Assembly: GCA_044433365.1 (NCBI GenBank)
Contig: JAWXTR010000004.1
Span: 1-55,396, forward strand
Origin: CAMQVM01 sp044433365
Lineage (GTDB): Bacteria; Bacteroidota; Bacteroidia; Bacteroidales; Rikenellaceae
Direction of reading: 5' to 3'
DNA: 55,396 nt
Below are positions 45,318-53,542 of this stretch, in pieces. The stretch's first letter is position 1, and the number at the start of each line of letters is the position of its first letter. The notes under the pieces were generated by a model. That model made no database searches. It had not been told where the DNA came from and was given only the letters and a program-made list of their open reading frames with translations. Position numbers and translations under genes: made by a program.

Positions 45318-47345
45318 ATGAAAAAAAGAAAGTTTAATATCTATTGGATCTATCTTCTAATTCCTCTACTACTTTTGGTGTGGAATATCTTTGGTGAAAA
45401 TACAATCACTAAAGAGGTTTCATGGCAGAGTGTTAAGAGTGAAATGTTGGAGATAGGTGCTGTAAAAGAGATAGTTGTCGTTAATGATAAGATTGCGCAG
45501 GTATATTTAAAACCAGACCAAATCGACGATTTCAAAAGTGTGGATAAGTACAAAAATATCCCCTCTACTGGTGCTCAATTTGAGTTTCGTATCGGTTCGT
45601 TAGAAAAATTTGAAAATGATTTTGAAGATGCTCAACAAGGTGTTAGCGAAAAGGCTGAAATTCGTTTTGAAGAGCAGCATAGTATGTGGGACTCATTTTT
45701 TAGCTCAATTTTCCCAATTTTCTTAATGATTGGTGCGCTACTTTTAGTAATGCGAATGATGAACAGAGGCTCTGGTGGCTCTGGTGGCTCAAACGTATTT
45801 AGCGTAGGTAAGGCAAAGGCTCAAGTTTTTGACAAAAACAATAAGGTTAAGATTAACTTTAAAGATGTTGCAGGCTTAGCAGAGGCAAAAGTTGAGGTTA
45901 TGGAGATTGTAGATTTCCTTAAAAACCCCTCAAAATATAGCGAACTTGGTGGTAAAATCCCTAAAGGTGCGCTACTTGTAGGACCTCCAGGTACTGGTAA
46001 AACTCTTCTTGCTAAAGCTGTTGCAGGTGAGGCAGATGTGCCTTTCTTTTCGATTAGTGGTTCTGATTTTGTTGAGATGTTTGTCGGTGTTGGGGCATCG
46101 AGAGTGAGAGATTTATTTGCTCAAGCAAAATCAAAAGCTCCATGTATCGTTTTTATTGACGAGATTGATGCTATAGGTCGTGCTCGTTCAAAAAATGGTG
46201 GTTTTTCATCAAATGATGAGCGTGAAAATACACTTAATCAGCTTCTTACCGAAATGGATGGATTTGGCACTAATGCAGGTGTAATAATACTTGCAGCAAC
46301 CAACCGTGCCGATATTCTGGATAAAGCACTGCTTCGTGCTGGACGTTTCGACCGCCAAATTCATGTTGAGCTTCCAGATATTACCGAACGTGCGCAGATT
46401 TTTAATGTACATCTAGCAAAAATTAAACTTGCTGACGATTTTAATTCAGAATTTTTATCAAAACAGACTCCAGGTTTTTCAGGAGCCGATATAGCAAATG
46501 TGTGTAATGAGGCGGCTCTAATTGCTGCCCGTCATGATAAAAAAGCGGTTGAAAAACAGGACTTTTTGGATGCTGTCGATAGAATTATTGGCGGTTTAGA
46601 GCGAAAAAGTAAGCTATTTACAAGACGTGAAAAACACACTATTGCCTATCATGAAGCAGGACACGCTACAGTAAGTTGGATGTTAGAGCATGCCAATCCG
46701 CTAATTAAAGTGACAATTATCCCTCGAGGAAAGGCTCTAGGTGCTGCTTGGTATATGCCTCAAGAGCGTCAAATTACCACTCGTGAGCAGCTTCTTCACG
46801 AACTTTCATCGCTTCTTGGCGGTAGGGTAGCCGAAGAGCTTACTTTTGGTGAAATATCTACAGGTGCACTCAACGACTTGGAGCGTTCGACAAAAATGGC
46901 GTATGCAATGATTGCCTACTACGGTATGAGCGATAAAATAGGCAATATGAGCTATTATGATTCGAGTGGAAACGACACCTTTACTAAGCCTTATAGCGAA
47001 GATACAGCTAAGGAGATTGATAAAGAGGTAAAAAAACTTGTAGAAGAGGCTTATGCTGCTGCAAAAAAAATTCTTATGGAGTATAAGGATGGATTCACTA
47101 AGCTTGCTGAGCTGTTGCTTGCTCGTGAGGTGGTTTTCTCTGACGACTTAGAAGAGATTTTTGGAAAACGTGTTCGAAACGAAGAGTATGATAGAGAGAT
47201 GGTAATCAATGAGGCACTTATGGCTGAGGCAGCTATTGCAGATGATGACAACTCTGACGATAACTCTAACGATACTCCTTCTCTAGAAATAAAAGAAACT
47301 GGTTCGGATAATAACGATAACTCTAATCAAAGTAAATCAGAATAA
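45318..47345 (+). CDS. ftsH: ATP-dependent zinc metalloprotease FtsH
   Basis: 675 residues from the ATG at 45318; an upstream in-frame TTG adds 13 residues but no better start signal. Inner-membrane quality-control protease: TM1 8-25, periplasmic domain 26-125, TM2 about 127-147, and a Gly/Ser linker. The AAA+ domain has Walker A GPPGTGKT (222-229), Walker B IVFIDEID (277-284), and the arginine-finger region ALLRAGRFDRQ. The protease zinc site is HEAGH (445-449). The C-terminal ~40 residues are an Asp/Asn/Ser-rich tail. It is followed by a perfect terminator and then cdsA. Confidence 0.97.
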   Translation: MKKRKFNIYWIYLLIPLLLLVWNIFGENTITKEVSWQSVKSEMLEIGAVKEIVVVNDKIAQVYLKPDQIDDFKSVDKYKNIPSTGAQFEFRIGSLEKFENDFEDAQQGVSEKAEIRFEEQHSMWDSFFSSIFPIFLMIGALLLVMRMMNRGSGGSGGSNVFSVGKAKAQVFDKNNKVKINFKDVAGLAEAKVEVMEIVDFLKNPSKYSELGGKIPKGALLVGPPGTGKTLLAKAVAGEADVPFFSISGSDFVEMFVGVGASRVRDLFAQAKSKAPCIVFIDEIDAIGRARSKNGGFSSNDERENTLNQLLTEMDGFGTNAGVIILAATNRADILDKALLRAGRFDRQIHVELPDITERAQIFNVHLAKIKLADDFNSEFLSKQTPGFSGADIANVCNEAALIAARHDKKAVEKQDFLDAVDRIIGGLERKSKLFTRREKHTIAYHEAGHATVSWMLEHANPLIKVTIIPRGKALGAAWYMPQERQITTREQLLHELSSLLGGRVAEELTFGEISTGALNDLERSTKMAYAMIAYYGMSDKIGNMSYYDSSGNDTFTKPYSEDTAKEIDKEVKKLVEEAYAAAKKILMEYKDGFTKLAELLLAREVVFSDDLEEIFGKRVRNEEYDREMVINEALMAEAAIADDDNSDDNSNDTPSLEIKETGSDNNDNSNQSKSE

Positions 47346-47346
47346 T

Positions 47347-47390
47347 TTAAATAAAGCCTTATATGATTATCTATATAAGGCTTTATTTAA
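47347..47390 (+). terminator. Terminator between ftsH and cdsA
   Basis: A perfect 18-bp stem (47347-47364 with 47373-47390) has an 8-nt loop. The A/T-rich ends make it potentially bidirectional. A family C half-end (AAAGGGAACTTCTAAAAT, 47389-47406) immediately follows and reaches to within 9 nt of the cdsA start. Confidence 0.85.
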
Positions 47391-47414
47391 AGGGAACTTC
47401 TAAAATATACATAG

Positions 47415-48206
47415 ATGAAGATAGATAAAAATTTTATTACACGCTCGATAAGTGGTTTGCTGCTTGTCGCAGTTTTATTGTCGGGGATTTTGCTCTCCGA
47501 CATTAGTCGTTTTATTGTGCTTACGATAATTGGCGTAGGTGGGGCTTACGAGCTTCTTTCGATTTTAGAAGTTGAAAGTGAAAAACCGCCTTTAAAACTT
47601 TTTATCTCTACCCTAGCAGTGGCTACAGCAATAATGATATATATCGAAACAGAGACTCTGTTGATAATTTCAATCCTATCGGTAGCCTTTATTCTACGAT
47701 TTATTTTGCAAACATTCTTAAAGGTAAGCGAACCATTAAAATTTCTTGGATATGAAATTTTTTCTTTGGTTTATGCCTTTTTACCGATGATGTTGCTCTT
47801 TACACTTGATGGAAAATTGATTATTGCTCTACTTTTTTTAGTTTGGAGCAACGATGTTGGGGCTTATGTAGTCGGTGTAACATTCGGAAAATCAAAATTA
47901 TGCGAAAGGTTATCGCCTAAGAAGAGCTGGGAGGGCTATTTTGGAGGTATTGTTTGTTCAATGATTATTGCTATCTTTATAGCTCGATATTTTGGTCAAT
48001 CGCCATTTTTGTGGACAATAATTGCTCTTTTCACCGCAAATGCAGCAGTTATTGGCGACCTATTTGAGTCGATGATTAAACGTTCGTTGGGAGTAAAGGA
48101 TAGTGGAAATGTGATTCCGGGACATGGTGGTATGCTCGACCGTTTTGACGCACTATATTTTGCTACTCCAATTTTTTACGCTTTATATGCTTTGTTAATT
48201 AACTAA
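47415..48206 (+). CDS. cdsA: Phosphatidate cytidylyltransferase
   Basis: A 263-residue inner-membrane enzyme making CDP-diacylglycerol from CTP and phosphatidate, the branch point of phospholipid synthesis. About seven hydrophobic helices are present. The CDP-diacylglycerol synthase signature is complete near the C terminus: SMIKRSLGVKDSGNVIPGHG followed by GMLDRFD. WSNDVGAYVVG and KKSWEGYFGG precede it. It lies 4 nt from the phosphatidylserine decarboxylase gene, so the two form a phospholipid operon. Confidence 0.96.
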   Translation: MKIDKNFITRSISGLLLVAVLLSGILLSDISRFIVLTIIGVGGAYELLSILEVESEKPPLKLFISTLAVATAIMIYIETETLLIISILSVAFILRFILQTFLKVSEPLKFLGYEIFSLVYAFLPMMLLFTLDGKLIIALLFLVWSNDVGAYVVGVTFGKSKLCERLSPKKSWEGYFGGIVCSMIIAIFIARYFGQSPFLWTIIALFTANAAVIGDLFESMIKRSLGVKDSGNVIPGHGGMLDRFDALYFATPIFYALYALLIN

Positions 48207-48210
48207 GATT

Positions 48211-48873
48211 ATGACAATAGATAAAGAAGGATACGGAATAATTAGAAATGCACTGTTGATATTTGTTGTTCTAACAGTTGCATCCTACCTATTTTTGCCT
48301 CTTTGGGCAACAATTACTATAGGTTCAATCTGCTTTCTATTATTTGCATTTATTTTGCGATTTTTCAGATTGCCTTATCGAACTACACTAATAGATGACG
48401 ACAATGTATATTCGCCTGCCGATGGTACAGTGGTGGTTTCGGAGCGTGTCTACGAAGATGAATACCTAAAAACAGAGTGTATTCAAGTTTCGGTGTTTAT
48501 GTCTATCTGGAATGTGCATGCAAATTGGTTTCCAGTGGCTGGAAAGGTTGAATATTTTCGTCACCACAATGGTGAATTTATGGTGGCATGGCATCCTAAA
48601 TCTTCTACTGAAAATGAGCGTACATCTACTGTAGTGGTGATGGAAAATGGTGAAAAAATAATGTTTCGTCAAATTGCGGGGCTTCTTGCAAAACGTATTG
48701 TGTCGTATGCTGTCGAGGGTGAGAGTTTTGCGCAAAATTCTCGTTGTGGATTTATAAAATTTGGCTCTCGTGTAGATGTTTTTCTACCCCTAAATGCAAA
48801 AGTAAAGGTAAAATTGGGTGATAAAATGGTGGGTTCTCAATCGGTTATAGCCACTTTTAAAAATAAAAAATAG
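48211..48873 (+). CDS. psd: Phosphatidylserine decarboxylase family protein
   Basis: A 220-residue proenzyme of the short (type II) class; self-cleavage at G-S gives the pyruvoyl alpha chain. The cleavage motif lies in RCGFIKFGSRVDVFLPL (about 184-200). The N terminus has two hydrophobic segments (LLIFVVLTVASYLFLPLWATI and ICFLLFAFILRFF), and the catalytic His region is IWNVHANWFPVAGKVEYFRHH. It converts phosphatidylserine to phosphatidylethanolamine and follows cdsA, its pathway predecessor, by 4 nt. Confidence 0.94.
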   Translation: MTIDKEGYGIIRNALLIFVVLTVASYLFLPLWATITIGSICFLLFAFILRFFRLPYRTTLIDDDNVYSPADGTVVVSERVYEDEYLKTECIQVSVFMSIWNVHANWFPVAGKVEYFRHHNGEFMVAWHPKSSTENERTSTVVVMENGEKIMFRQIAGLLAKRIVSYAVEGESFAQNSRCGFIKFGSRVDVFLPLNAKVKVKLGDKMVGSQSVIATFKNKK

Positions 48874-48903
48874 AAATATTCGTTATAATTTAAAATAGTT
48901 TCA

Positions 48904-48911
48904 TATCTTTG
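48904..48911 (+). promoter_or_regulatory. Promoter -7 box of the transketolase operon
   Basis: TATCTTTG (48904-48911) matches TAnnTTTG. If used, the transcript would include the family C element at 48999-49165 in its 5' untranslated region, giving a ~260-nt leader with a long snap-back structure before the ATG at 49182. Confidence 0.55.
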
Positions 48912-48998
48912 CAAAAGCAAAAGTAATTTTTACAAAATGGTAGAAAAATAGATTTTTGTTTAAAATATCGCTGTTTTACAGATATTTAGCTATTCTAT

Positions 48999-49165
48999 TA
49001 TAAAGGGAGTTCTAAATTCTGGATTTTAAGAGATTTTTTGTTTTAAGGCTTTAGATTTTGCAAACAAGGGCTGTAGTGGTTCCTACCGCCCTTATTTGCA
49101 AAATCAAAAGGTGAAGCCTTAAAACGGAAAAATTCCGAAAGTCAGATTTTAGGAGTTCCCATAAA
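48999..49165 (+). repeat. Family C element, long form, in the transketolase leader
   Basis: A near-palindrome of about 165 bp. The left arm starts TATAAAGGGAGTTCTAAATT and the right arm ends GATTTTAGGAGTTCCCATAA. The inner arms pair through TTTTAAGGCTT/AAGCCTTAAAA and ATTTTGCAAA/TTTGCAAAAT, closing on AGGGC/GCCCT around a GTAG/CTAC mini-stem. RNA from either strand would fold into one long hairpin. It lies 16 nt before the transketolase start. Confidence 0.8.
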
Positions 49166-49181
49166 TTCAATAAGTCGAAAA

Positions 49182-50027
49182 ATGAGCAAATTTAAAAGTT
49201 TGGAAGATTTAGCATCGCAAGTACGCCGTGATATAATTCGTATGGTTGCAGATGTAGCATCGGGTCACCCAGGTGGTTCGCTTGGTGCAACAGATTTTAT
49301 GGTGGCATTATATTCTAAGATAATGAAACATAATCCTGAAACTTTTACCTTAGAGGGTGAGGGTGAAGATGTGTTCTATCTTTCAAATGGTCATATTTCG
49401 CCTGTTTGGTATAGTGTATTGGCTCATAATGGCTATTTCCCTGTTTCGGAGCTTGCAACGTTTCGTAAACTAGGAACAAGACTTCAAGGACACCCTTCTG
49501 TATGTTATGGAGTTAAAGGTATTCGTATGTCGTCTGGTTCTTTAGGTCAAGGTCTTTCATGTGGTATAGGTCACGCAATGGCTAAAAAAGCCTCTGGCGA
49601 CGAAAATAGAGTATTTGTGTTAATGGGCGATGGCGAAACTCAAGAGGGTCAAGTGTGGGAGGCTGCAATGTTTGCCTCTGCCAACAAAATCGACAATCTA
49701 ATCGCTGTTATCGACTACAACAACCAGCAAATTGATGGTACCTGCGACGAAGTTCTAACTCTAGGCAACCCTTCTGAGCGTTGGGCTGCATTTGGTTGGA
49801 ATGTAGTTGAGATGGATGGTCACGATTTTGAAGATATTATCGAAAAAATGGAGAAAGCCTCTTCACTTCTTGGTGGCGGTAAACCAGTTATGGTGATTAT
49901 GAAAACTGAGATGGGTAAAGGTGTCGACTTTATGTGTGGTACAAATGAATATCACGGTAAAGCTCCTAATATGGCTCAAAAAGATGCTGCTTTAGCTCAA
50001 CTTCCTGAGACTTTAGGTGACTATTAA
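49182..50027 (+). CDS. Transketolase, N-terminal (TPP-binding) subunit
   Basis: A 281-residue half-transketolase. It shows the entry GHPGGSLGATDFMVALY, the TPP motif GDGETQEGQVWEAAMFASAN (about 148-167) and the closing IDYNNQQIDG (about 177-186). Together with the next gene it makes the pentose-phosphate enzyme transferring two-carbon units. In many anaerobes the enzyme is encoded in two pieces. The gap to the second subunit is 42 nt. Confidence 0.95.
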   Translation: MSKFKSLEDLASQVRRDIIRMVADVASGHPGGSLGATDFMVALYSKIMKHNPETFTLEGEGEDVFYLSNGHISPVWYSVLAHNGYFPVSELATFRKLGTRLQGHPSVCYGVKGIRMSSGSLGQGLSCGIGHAMAKKASGDENRVFVLMGDGETQEGQVWEAAMFASANKIDNLIAVIDYNNQQIDGTCDEVLTLGNPSERWAAFGWNVVEMDGHDFEDIIEKMEKASSLLGGGKPVMVIMKTEMGKGVDFMCGTNEYHGKAPNMAQKDAALAQLPETLGDY

Positions 50028-50069
50028 TAGTTTACCTCTTAACCATTAATTGTTAATAATTCTTACACA

Positions 50070-51026
50070 ATGAAAAGATTCGAAATTAAAGATAAAAAAG
50101 ATACTCGTTCAGGTTTTGGTGTTGGTCTACTAGAGGCTGCTCGCAAAAATCCTAAAATTGTTGCTCTTTGTGCCGACCTTACTGGTTCGGTAAAGATGGA
50201 TGGTCTTAAAAAAGAGTTCCCAGAGCGTTTCTATCAAGCTGGTATCGCTGAGGCAAATATGGCATCAGTAGCAGCAGGTATGGCTACAGCTGGTATGGTT
50301 CCTTTCATTGGGACTTTTGCAAACTTTGCAACTACTCGTATTCTCGACCAAATTCGTCAATCAATTGCTTACGCAAATACAAACGTTAAGATTGCTGGTT
50401 CGCACGCTGGTGTAACTCTTGGCGAAGATGGTGCTACTCACCAAGTTATGGAAGATTTAGGACAATTAAAAATGCTTCCAAATATGACGGTTATCAATCC
50501 TTGCGATTTTAACCAAACAAAATTAGCTACTATTGCAGCAGCAGAGATGGTTGGTCCTGTATATCTTCGTTTTGGTCGTCCAGTAGTACCTGTATTTACC
50601 GACGAAAACTATCCGTTTGAAATTGGTAAAGGTATCAAAATGATTGAGGGTAGTGATGTTACAATTATTGCTACAGGTCATCTTGTTTGGGAAGCTGTTT
50701 TGGCTTGCGAAGAGCTTGAAGAGAAGGGTATATCGGTAGAGCTTATCAATATTCACACTATCAAACCTCTCGACAAAGAGATGATTTTGGAGAGTGTTTC
50801 AAAAACTGGTTGTGTTGTAACAGCCGAAGAGCACTTTATGAATGGTGGTCTTGGTGATAGTGTCGCTCAGCTTTTAGCTCTTAATGCTCCTGCTCCATTA
50901 GAAATGGTTGCTGTAGATGATAAATTTGGTCAAAGTGGTACTCCTTCTGAGCTGCTAGAGAAGTACGGTTTAAATAGCAGTGCAATCGTTGAAAAGGTTG
51001 CTAAAGTAATGTCTCGTAAGAAGTAA
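50070..51026 (+). CDS. Transketolase, C-terminal (pyrimidine-binding) subunit
   Basis: A 318-residue second half with GIAEANMASVAAGMATAGMV (about 63-82; E66 is the cofactor-activating Glu), SHAGVTLGEDGATHQ (about 111-125) and the C-terminal domain beginning near GSDVTIIATGH. It pairs with the upstream subunit as a heteromeric transketolase; a DXS or other half-enzyme role is unlikely given the neighbour. A terminator follows. Confidence 0.95.
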   Translation: MKRFEIKDKKDTRSGFGVGLLEAARKNPKIVALCADLTGSVKMDGLKKEFPERFYQAGIAEANMASVAAGMATAGMVPFIGTFANFATTRILDQIRQSIAYANTNVKIAGSHAGVTLGEDGATHQVMEDLGQLKMLPNMTVINPCDFNQTKLATIAAAEMVGPVYLRFGRPVVPVFTDENYPFEIGKGIKMIEGSDVTIIATGHLVWEAVLACEELEEKGISVELINIHTIKPLDKEMILESVSKTGCVVTAEEHFMNGGLGDSVAQLLALNAPAPLEMVAVDDKFGQSGTPSELLEKYGLNSSAIVEKVAKVMSRKK

Positions 51027-51044
51027 ATTTAAATATTTTTTCTT

Positions 51045-51084
51045 GAGTGCTAGAGAGGGTTTCTTCTTTAGCACTCTTTTTTTT
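51045..51084 (+). terminator. Terminator of the transketolase operon
   Basis: GAGTGCTA (51045-51052) pairs with TAGCACTC (51069-51076), with extra pairing inside, followed by TTTTTTTT. It lies 18 nt past the stop codon. Confidence 0.9.
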
Positions 51085-51147
51085 GGTGATTTGCGTATTT
51101 TGTAAATCTTTTTATCTGAAATTTTCAAAAATAACAAAAAAAATCTT

Positions 51148-51155
51148 TAACTTTG
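51148..51155 (+). promoter_or_regulatory. Promoter -7 box upstream of the GH2-like gene
   Basis: TAACTTTG (51148-51155) matches TAnnTTTG. A family C-like GGGGAACTTCCC sequence (51229-51240) lies in the resulting ~110-nt leader. Confidence 0.55.
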
Positions 51156-51269
51156 TAACGTGGTGAATTTTGTTAACTATTAATGTGCTAACTGTTAATG
51201 CGTTAAATTTACCTAATAATAATATTAGGGGAACTTCCCTTTATAAATTCCCATTACTACAACTATAAG

Positions 51270-53252
51270 ATGATGATTAAAAATTCGATAACATACCTTT
51301 TACTGCTGATTTTTTCAATAAATCAGGCATTTGCGCAAGAGAGCGTAAATAATCCAATTTCAATAAATAATATTAGTGGTGATAGCATTAAGAACGACTA
51401 TCCACGTACTCCGTTCTTCACTCATGGCTTTATAAAAGAGTTTCAAACTGGTGATATAAACAATTCACACTTCTACCAACCTCTATCTGAGGGGTGGAAA
51501 TATCTTTTTTTTGAATCAAAAGAGGATATTGATGATGAGCTTGTAGCGAAAGATTTTGACTCTTCTGCATGGCAAGATTATGATATTAAACGAGGACTTA
51601 ACCTACTCCCAGAGAGTAAATTAAAGGTAAATGAAGGTGAATTTGAGCTAAATCTTCCAGAAAACAACCCTGCGGTAATTTTTCGTACAACATTTAAAGT
51701 TCCACTAACTTGGGACGAACGTCAGGTTTTTATCGCTATCGAACATCTATCTGCCTCATCTTTAATCTATGTAAATGGCAGAAAAGTTGGTTTTAATGAA
51801 GATTCAAAGGCTATTGGTAACTATGATATCACCTCTGCTTGTCAAAAAGGGGTGTTAAACAGCTTAGCAATCGTGTCGTATGGTTATGGTGCAGCCTCAT
51901 ATCTTGAGTCTGATGATAGTTTTGGAGGGCTTGCAATTAGAGGAGATGTTACGGTGTATTCAGTCCCAAAACTACAGCTTAGCGACTATATTGCCAAAAT
52001 TTCTTTCGACCCAACCTATAAAAATGGACTCTTAGAGTTTGGTGCAGTTATCAAAACTCACTACCTTAACCAGAAAGAGGTAAAAGTATATTTCGAGCTT
52101 TTGGATAGCGAAGGAGAGATTGTCGATACTCAAAATAAATTCTCGGAGCTTAATATGAAAGATAAAGATACTGTCTATTTTAACGTGCCTATTCACAACG
52201 TTAAAAGATGGGATAGTGTAGAACCAAATCTTTTTACAGCAAGGGTCAGAATACAGCGTGATATGCGCTTTACGGAGTTTGTAGAGCTTCCAATTGGCTT
52301 TAAAGATGTTTGCATTGAGGATGGTAAGTTGCTTATAAATGGTCGAAATGAGGCTATTAAAGGGGTAAAACTATCTCAAAGCGATATGCCTCCAACAGAA
52401 GATGGTTTGTCGACTCTTTTTCAACTACTTAAAGAGCATGAGGTCAATACAATATGGGTTGTAGGTGCTCAAAATAGCAAATTTTATGAGTTAGCAGCTA
52501 AGGCAGGTCTCTATATTTTTAATGTTGCAAATATCAATAGCAGCAGTTCTGGGAAAGAGCTTAGATATGGGCTTGGCAACAATCCAGAGCTTGTAAAAAG
52601 TCATATTGCTCGTACTCTAAATTTGTATGAAGCGGTAAAAAACTACCCCTCTATCTTTACAGTAGTACTCGGTAGTGATGGTAGTAATGGATATAATATG
52701 TATCAAAGCTACATCGCTTTAGAGGATAAAAAAGTGGCTGTTCCTGTGGCTTTTGAAAATGCTACTAGAGAGTGGAATAGCGATATTTATCTGGCTAGAA
52801 ATCTTTCATTAACTGATATCGAATCGTATGACTCACCAACACCACAACCTGTTGTTGTAATGGTTGAAGATGTAAGTAATTTCAACGAAATATGGAGTGC
52901 CGTAGAGCGAAATAATAAGATGTCGGGGGTAATTATAGAGAATCTAAACTCTCTCTTTTCAAATAGTGTGACCGACAACTTTATTGAGTATGTATTTGAA
53001 GTTGGTGAAGATGGTTTTTCGGTAGAAAATAGACGTGATTTGCCTCGCAAAGAATATAAACTGCTTTGGAGTGTAAAATATCGCTCGGGCGAGATAACTG
53101 AGGGCGAGGAGGAGATAAATTTTGAAGGAAAAGATAGCTTTAAATATCCGTTCGATAAAAAAATGGTGCGTGGAATTAGAGAGATAAACCTTACACTTGT
53201 CGATAATAAAGAGAGGGTGATGAAAAAAGATTTATTTACTGTTAAATACTAA
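51270..53252 (+). CDS. Secreted GH2-like protein lacking catalytic residues
   Basis: A 660-residue protein with a Sec signal (cleavage after F-A-Q). It has the domain order of GH2 beta-galactosidases. A sugar-binding jelly roll occupies about 70-235 (LSEGWKYLFF, VIFRTTFKVP, ASSLIYVNGRKVGFNEDS). An immunoglobulin-like domain occupies about 235-340, and a barrel start follows (LLINGRNEAIKGVKLSQSDMPPTEDG). In active GH2 enzymes the barrel shows N-R-H-E, H-Y-P and a W-x-x-x-N-E acid/base. Here the equivalents read KLSQSD, VVGAQNSKFYEL and VVLGSDGSNG, so the usual catalytic residues are absent. It is therefore probably a binding protein. The stop codon TAA is completed by the MITE at 53250. Confidence 0.7.
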   Translation: MMIKNSITYLLLLIFSINQAFAQESVNNPISINNISGDSIKNDYPRTPFFTHGFIKEFQTGDINNSHFYQPLSEGWKYLFFESKEDIDDELVAKDFDSSAWQDYDIKRGLNLLPESKLKVNEGEFELNLPENNPAVIFRTTFKVPLTWDERQVFIAIEHLSASSLIYVNGRKVGFNEDSKAIGNYDITSACQKGVLNSLAIVSYGYGAASYLESDDSFGGLAIRGDVTVYSVPKLQLSDYIAKISFDPTYKNGLLEFGAVIKTHYLNQKEVKVYFELLDSEGEIVDTQNKFSELNMKDKDTVYFNVPIHNVKRWDSVEPNLFTARVRIQRDMRFTEFVELPIGFKDVCIEDGKLLINGRNEAIKGVKLSQSDMPPTEDGLSTLFQLLKEHEVNTIWVVGAQNSKFYELAAKAGLYIFNVANINSSSSGKELRYGLGNNPELVKSHIARTLNLYEAVKNYPSIFTVVLGSDGSNGYNMYQSYIALEDKKVAVPVAFENATREWNSDIYLARNLSLTDIESYDSPTPQPVVVMVEDVSNFNEIWSAVERNNKMSGVIIENLNSLFSNSVTDNFIEYVFEVGEDGFSVENRRDLPRKEYKLLWSVKYRSGEITEGEEEINFEGKDSFKYPFDKKMVRGIREINLTLVDNKERVMKKDLFTVKY

Positions 53253-53416
53253 GTAGGGTAAAATAATTATTGGTGTATTTTTAAAAGTGCTATTGGAGAT
53301 GAGATTTTTTGCTATTGAATCGAAAATATAGTGGTTCTATATTGAGATTTAATAGTGAAAAATATCGCTCCAAGAGTGCTATTAAGAATATGGCAATAAT
53401 TGTTTTACACTACTTA
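53250..53416 (+). mobile_element. Family B MITE inserted at the GH2-like stop codon
   Basis: TA ends at 53250-53251 and 53415-53416. The left TA plus the next A form the TAA stop of the GH2-like gene. Removing the element and one TA restores AAATAC-TA-ATACG, which also reads TAA, so the insertion kept the protein unchanged. Confidence 0.9.
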
Positions 53417-53439
53417 ATACGAATACGGATTTGAAATTT

Positions 53440-53514
53440 AAGGGGAGTTCTAAATTCAAAGATAAGATTTCAAAATGAAAAAGCAGATGAAATCCAATTA
53501 TTAGAAGTTCCCTA
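53440..53514 (+). repeat. Family C element, short form
   Basis: Ends AAGGGGAGTTCTAAATTC and ATTAGAAGTTCCCTA are inverted repeats around a ~45-bp A/T-rich centre. It lies between the MITE at 53250 and the kinase-like gene. Confidence 0.75.
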
Positions 53515-53542
53515 AAATTAAACTAAGACAGTATTACCCAAA

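Noticed and set aside
53246..53420. ATAC four-base target duplication for family B
   Set aside because: Seen only at this copy; all other copies share only TA, and the extra match is explained by the native AAATACTAATACG context.
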